NCBI GenBank assembly: GCA_024741835.1
Contig: JAENRP010000092.1
Location: 89,540-153,539, forward strand
DNA length: 64,000 nucleotides
Direction of reading: 5' to 3'
Origin: Diplocarpon mali
Taxonomy: Eukaryota; Ascomycota; Leotiomycetes; Helotiales; Drepanopezizaceae
The translations under genes and the position numbers were made by a program. Below the pieces are notes generated by a model. It was given only the letters and a program-made list of their open reading frames with translations. It searched no databases and was not told the DNA's origin. Below are positions 59,101 through 64,000 of this stretch, in pieces (within the stretch, counting starts at the first letter, position 1; the number at the start of each line of letters is the position of its first letter).

Positions 59101-62100
59101 AGCAGTTCAAGTCTATCGAGGTCTATGTTCAGCGAGTGAACCCAGCCAGAACACCGGCAGTTGTTGGTGGATTGTTGGATGTTGATTGTGATGAGTCAAT
59201 CATCAAGGGCCTCTTGACGACCGTCAACCCAGCCTCTATTCCGATCGACGAGCTAGTCTCTGAAGTCGAGTCACGTAACCGCCTTAAAATTCTTCTGCCC
59301 TTCTTGGAGGCTACATTGGCTGCCGGAAACCAACAGCAGGCCGTCTACAATGCTCTTGCTAAGATCTATATCGACAGGTATGTGCCATTTTATTGTGTTT
59401 GAACCGCAATCGACATTTTCCTGAGCCTCTGGAGTATACTGACTCGTGTCTGTAGCAACAACAATCCCGAACGTTTTTTGAAGGAAAACGATCAATATGA
59501 TCCACTGACCGTTGGTAAGTGACTCTTCTGCCAATGCTGACCTATTGCTCAACTACTGACCCAAAAAAGGCAAGTATTGTGAAAAGCGTGACCCAAACCT
59601 TGCCGTAAGTCCCTTTATTTGACGTAATCAATTGTGCCCAAATTCCCTTGCAAGCGAGAAATATGGTTGTCAGAGATCCGGGCAACCACCCGTTGCCGCT
59701 TTCTGATTTCTTTTTCCAATCTCGCCTGACCCTAATGTCCTTATTCATGTATTAAACGATTATCCATCAGTCATCGGTGTTCCTTTTGTAGAGCAATGCT
59801 AATTATCTATAAGTTCATTGCCTACAGCAAGGGGAACAACGACCTTGAGCTGGTTAATATCACAAATGAGAACTCCATGTTCAAGGCCCAAGCTCGTTAT
59901 CTTCTTGAGAGGGCTGACGCAGAGCTATGGAGCTTTGTTCTGAGCCCGAACAACATCCACCGCCGATCAGTTGTGGACCAAGTCATCTCAACAGCCGTGC
60001 CAGAATCTACAGAGCCCGACAAGGTCTCAGTCGCTGTTTCTTCTTTCTTGGCAGCTGATCTGCCTGTTGAATTGATTGAGCTTCTTGAAAAGATTGTCCT
60101 GGAGCCATCCCCATTTAGGTAAGCTCTGTCGAATGACCCAGGGAAATACATACTGACACGTGATAGTGACAATGAGAATCTTCAAAATCTCCTGATTTTG
60201 ACTGCAACCAAGGCCGACAAGGGACGAGTCATCGATTATATCCACAGACTCGACGCTTACAATGCACCCGATATTGCGACTATTTGTATCGAAGTTGGTC
60301 TTTTCGAGGAAGCCTTTGAGGTTTACAAGAAGATCAATGACCATAAGAGCGCCGCCAATGTTCTTGTCGAGCACATTGTCAGCATCGATCGCGCTCAGGA
60401 CTACGCTGAGCGCGTCGAACTACCTGAGGTATGGAGCAGAGTAGGCAAGGCTCAATTGGATGGTCTTCGTGTCAGCGATGGTATTGCATCATATATTCGT
60501 GCCGATGATCCGAGCAACTACAATGAAGTAATCGAGATCGCTACCCATGCTGGCAAGGACGAGGACCTGATCAAGTATCTCCGCATGGCCCGCAAGACTC
60601 TCCGAGAGCCACCGATCGATACTGCTTTGGCTTTCGCTTATGCTCGCACCGACCAATTGAGCGAACTTGAGGATTTCCTTCGAGGAACCAACGTTGCCAA
60701 CATCGAGGAGTCTGGTGACAAGGCTTACGCTGAAGGATATCACCAAGCTGCCAAGATCTTCTTCACCAGCATATCGAATTGGGCAAAGCTTGCAACTACT
60801 CTTGTCCATCTCGAGGATTACCAAGCAGCTGTGGAGTGCGCTCGCAAGGCAAACAACATCAAAGTCTGGAAGCAAGTTAACGCTGCTTGTGTCGAGAAAA
60901 AGGAGTTCCGACTAGCCCAAATCTGTGGCTTGAATCTGATCGTCGATGCTGAGGAATTGCGGGATCTGGTCAAGCAATACGAGCGAAATGGCTACTTTGA
61001 TGAGCTCATCTCTCTTCTTGAGCAAGGCTTAGGCCTCGAGCGTGGTACGTGTTCTCCAAACTCATTCCTTCCTACTGGCCGTCCAGGAAGGATTAAGACA
61101 TACTCTCTTCCCAAAAGCGCTTGCCGCCTTCTGAGTCAATCCAGGCGCCCCGAAAAGCCTCTCAACATAATACTGACTCTGAGTTCTTCCTTTAGCTCAT
61201 ATGGGAATGTTCACTGAATTGGGCATCGCACTGTCGAAGTACCACCCTGGCCGCGTGATGGAGCACCTGAAGCTTTTCTGGGGTCGTATAAATATACCGA
61301 GGATGATCTCCGCCACCGAGGAAGCTCATCTCTGGCCAGAGCTGGTCTTCCTCTACTGCCATTACGACGAGTGGGACAATGCCGCCCTTGCCATGATGGA
61401 GCGTGCCGCCGATTCCTGGGAGCACCATTCCTTCAAAGACATCGTAGTCAAGGTTTCCAACTTGGAAATATACTACCGTGCCCTAAATTTCTATCTCCAA
61501 GAGCAGCCATCCCTCTTGACGGATCTTCTTCAAGCACTGACACCTCGCATTGATGTCAATCGTGTTGTCAAGATGTTCGAGAAGTCAGACAATATCCCTC
61601 TCATCAAGCCATTCCTCCTGAATGTCCAAAGCCAAAACAAGAAGATTGTCAACAGTGCCATCAATGATCTGCTGATCGAGGAGGAGGACTACAAGACTCT
61701 GCGGGACTCTGTTGAGAACTATGACAATTACGATCCCGTTGAGTTGGCTCAACGCCTCGAGCGTCATGACTTGGTTTTCTTCCGCCAGATTGCTGCCAAC
61801 ATCTACCGAAAGAACAAGCGCTGGGAGAAATCCATAGCTTTGTCCAAGCAGGATAAGCTTTTCAAGGATGCCATTGAGACAGCTGCTCTGTCCGGCAAGT
61901 CGGATGTGGTGGAGGAGCTGCTAAGATACGTAAGTCTACTGGAGATGCACAATATCCAGCGTGTTGCTGACCCGGGAACAGTTTGTTGATATCGGCAGCC
62001 GCGAGTGCTACGTCGGTATGCTCTACGCATGCTACGATCTCATCCCGATCCACGTGGTTATGGAGATCTCTTGGCGCCATGGTCTCACCGACTTCACCAT

Positions 62101-62329
62101 GCCCTTCATGATCAACTATCTTGCGCAGCAAAGCTCGACCATCGAGATGTTGAAGAAGGACAACGAGGAGCGGAAGCTACGTGAATCGTCGCAGGAGAAG
62201 GAGGAGAGCAATGCGCCGATCCTCGGAGGCAACCGACTTATGATTACTGCTGGGCCTGGCGGACCGCCTGCTCCGTTTGCGCAAACCAATGGATTTGCGC
62301 CGCAACCGACCGGCTACGGCGGATTCTGA
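56186..62329 (+). CDS. CHC1: Clathrin heavy chain
   Basis: Fourteen exons were assembled: 56186-56227, 56290-56316, 56406-56432, 56493-56864, 56912-57407, 57521-58137, 58206-58905, 58969-59377, 59456-59514, 59570-59604, 59814-60118, 60167-61044, 61196-61929 and 61982-62329, giving 1,682 residues, the usual length. The N-terminus [20 protein letters not shown] and [12 protein letters not shown] open the seven-blade propeller. The linker and CHCR repeats follow ([56 protein letters not shown]). The C-terminal trimerisation part holds [14 protein letters not shown] and [11 protein letters not shown], ending Gly/Pro-rich (PTGYGGF). Acceptors at 57521 (after TGCTAATATTTTCAAAG) and 59814 (after GCTAATTATCTATAAG) were chosen because they restore conserved sequence; nearer AGs insert extra residues. 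The role is coat of endocytic and Golgi vesicles. Confidence 0.97.
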
Positions 62330-62911
62330 GTTGTGGTGGACGGGGCCGGACTTACACCTAATGACGGAGCATCTGGGGTGCACCTTTTCTGGTTTTGACA
62401 GCGGGGGTTCTTTGGGGTTCATGTCTCATATTTTTCCGTCATGAGTGTAGTTGTAGCCCTCCCCGTATGTGGGTGGTTTCCTGGCCAGGTCCACTCTGGG
62501 GGGGCACGCTTGTAAGTGATAGGCAGGGGCGGTCCGGACTTTGCTTTTCTTAGATTCTCTGATGTATTGAGCCCAAGCCTTCACACCTGTCTGAGATGCT
62601 TCTCCTGTGGCCTTTGACCGAGGATCTGGGGGGATGGAAAGCCGCGCCCGGGTCGGAGGGAGCTTGCGGTATGGAGAAGCTGCCGGGCCAGGTGGGCGAG
62701 ATGTATGGGTTGTTGGTGCACCGAGGTAGGGCCGAGCTAGCTCTGAGCTATGTGCCGAGGCGAGGCCAGGCCGGCGGTGTGAAAGCGATCCGATCCCTGG
62801 TCCCCGGGGAGGGAGGGATATCAGATGCTGGGGTTGGTGGTGCCGGTGGGGGGAGAGAGAGGGGGGGGGGACGGTATCTCACGTGCTCCTCTTTGGGATT
62901 GCCTCGTCTTT

Positions 62912-63000
62912 TCGTGTGTCATCTCGTCTTGCTCCATCTTCTCGTGTGTCTTTTCGTCTTGCACCATCTTATTGTATGTCATCTCGACTTCCTCTGACTT
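62912..63000 (+). repeat. Degenerate ~29 bp tandem repeat
   Basis: Three units are visible: CGTGTGTCATCTCGTCTTGC + TCCATCTT, CGTGTGTCTTTTCGTCTTGC + ACCATCTT, and TGTATGTCATCTCGACTTCC + TCTG. In one frame they encode a short heptad-like peptide, but there is no sign of a gene. Confidence 0.7.
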
Positions 63001-63544
63001 CCTCCATCTTTCTCTCATCTCCCGCATACGGCCGAGAGTGCGGCCCCTCCCCCCGCCGTCCCGAGACGGACTGGGCTCGGCGACCGACTCGGTAGGGGGA
63101 AGGCCCCACGCACGTGCGGGTGGTCGAGCAGCTTTGGACTCACCGACCAGCGCGCGGATGCAGCCAAGCGATCGAGTCTCTCGGGAGAGAGAGAGAGAGA
63201 GCGGGTGTGGCTCATCCGCCTGGCCGGCTCCTCCCCCCGTCGCCGTCCTTTGTCGGCGTGGTCGCGTGACGGGGCGAGGCAGGGGGGCGAGGCAAAAGAG
63301 GTACGAGACGTACGACTCTCGGGAAGGGGAGGGCGCGAGATGCCCATGCCGGAAGGAAAGGAAAGGAGAGACCTATCTTGATTTGTTGAGGAAACTTTTT
63401 TTTTTTTTTCCTTTTTCTGTTTATTTGTCTGTTCTTCGTGTTCTTCTTCTCTGGTGTAAGCAGGAACCTTTGGTCGGGAGGCCGGGACACGTGGACGGCA
63501 TCCCTTGGACTGCTGCATCACTTGCCGGAGACTGGCGAGGGATG

Positions 63545-63620
63545 GACGAGAGGGAGCAGGGGAGCAGGGGAGTAGGGGAGCAGGACAGGGGAAGCAGGAC
63601 AAGGGAAGCAGGGCAGGGGA
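63545..63620 (+). repeat. GGGGAGCAG-type tandem
   Basis: Units such as GGGAGCAGGGGAGCAGGGGA, GTAGGGGAGCAGGACAGGGG and AAGCAGGACAAGGGAAGCAG alternate in an imperfect 9-19 bp period. Confidence 0.75.
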
Positions 63621-63715
63621 CCAGAGGGAGGCCACTCTCGTTTGGGTGATTTGCATTGGGCACGTGCAGTACGCGTGACATGGCATGAGCAGGCCTCTCT
63701 CTACCCTACGAGGGA

Positions 63716-63752
63716 TCTCTCTCTCTCTCTCTCTCTCGCTCTCTCTCTCCCT
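63716..63752 (+). repeat. CT microsatellite
   Basis: About 18 CT units broken once by CG (TCTCTCGCTCTC). A shorter GA run lies at about 63191-63200. Confidence 0.85.
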
Positions 63753-64000
63753 CGCCGCCTGGCTGTCGCGTCGGTGGTGGGCCAGCACGTGACGGCACCG
63801 CCAGACCAGACGGTCAAGGTTCGAAAGTCGCAGCTTCGGCTTTCGGAGTTCCTGGAGCTGCGCCAACCATCTCTCCCACGCTTGTTCTCGAGGGGACGCG
63901 CGGTGCGGGGCGCGGATGCTCAGCTCTGAGCATGTGATTCCCGTGCCTTGGGCCCGAGGAATACACGTTCGTCGCGGGAGACAGCGGACGGGGAAGGGGG

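Larger units (their letters stand above)
62330..64000. other. GC-rich low-complexity right flank
   Basis: Downstream of clathrin the composition turns strongly GC-rich with strand-biased purine runs. It contains a ~29 bp degenerate tandem (62912-63000), GA and CT runs (63191-63200; 63716-63752), a T run (~63391-63409) and GGGGAGCAG-type tandems (63545-63620). Frames up to 283 codons open on both strands are products of this bias. A promoter of a gene beyond the window is possible. Confidence 0.55.

Noticed and set aside
63015..63866. 283-codon minus-strand frame at the right end
   Set aside because: Built from CT/GA runs and GC-rich low-complexity DNA; opposite and shifted frames are equally open.

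Overview
The window looks like nuclear DNA of a filamentous ascomycete (Pezizomycotina, possibly Leotiomycetes; this placement is inferred, not proven). The grounds are short GT-AG introns, mostly about 45-75 nt, with CTAAC/CTAAT-type branch points, fungal versions of housekeeping proteins, and an AT-rich block that looks like repeat-induced point mutation (RIP) of transposons. All gene models below were spliced by hand from the six reading frames, and every exon junction was checked for phase.

Layout. 1-4.7 kb: no gene I can support. 4.7-6.3 kb (-): a secreted-then-anchored, Cys-rich, Ser/Thr-rich single-pass membrane protein. 6.3-8.8 kb: intergenic. About 8.8-18.5 kb: an AT-rich, gene-free island of decayed repeats, with three copies and one fragment of a ~700 bp element and one still-readable protein tail. 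20.1-21.0 kb (+): an eight-cysteine (CFEM-like) single-pass membrane protein. 22.7-25.7 kb (+): a 1,005-residue coiled-coil/RRM-like protein. 27.7-29.3 kb (-): a chromodomain protein. 30.0-30.8 kb (+): PAM17. 31.0-32.6 kb (-): UBA4/MOCS3. 32.7-33.4 kb (+): SLX9. 33.8-35.0 kb (+): a sugar-phosphate-isomerase/3-dehydroshikimate-dehydratase-like pseudogene. 36.4-37.5 kb (-): a DEN1/SENP8-type deneddylase with tiny exons. 38.4-43.5 kb (-): a 1,619-residue protein whose plan (helical repeat-like N-terminus, beta-rich module, long disordered middle, C-terminal coiled coil) resembles meiotic axis proteins (SYCP2/Red1). 44.6-48.4 kb (-): PEX1. 48.8-51.4 kb (+): MCM7, sharing a 399 bp promoter with PEX1 that holds two ACGCGT boxes. 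53.5-54.6 kb (+): a fungal F-box/2EXR-like protein. 56.2-62.3 kb (+): clathrin heavy chain in 14 exons. 62.3-64 kb: GC-rich low-complexity DNA.

The genes do not form a pathway. This is a gene-dense conserved block (PAM17, UBA4, SLX9, DEN1, PEX1, MCM7, clathrin) next to a repeat-rich, RIP-like flank. I found no CRISPR array, tRNA or rRNA, and no biosynthetic cluster. The most interesting items are the candidate axis protein, the micro-exon deneddylase, the freshly decayed dehydratase-like gene and the repeat family in the AT island.
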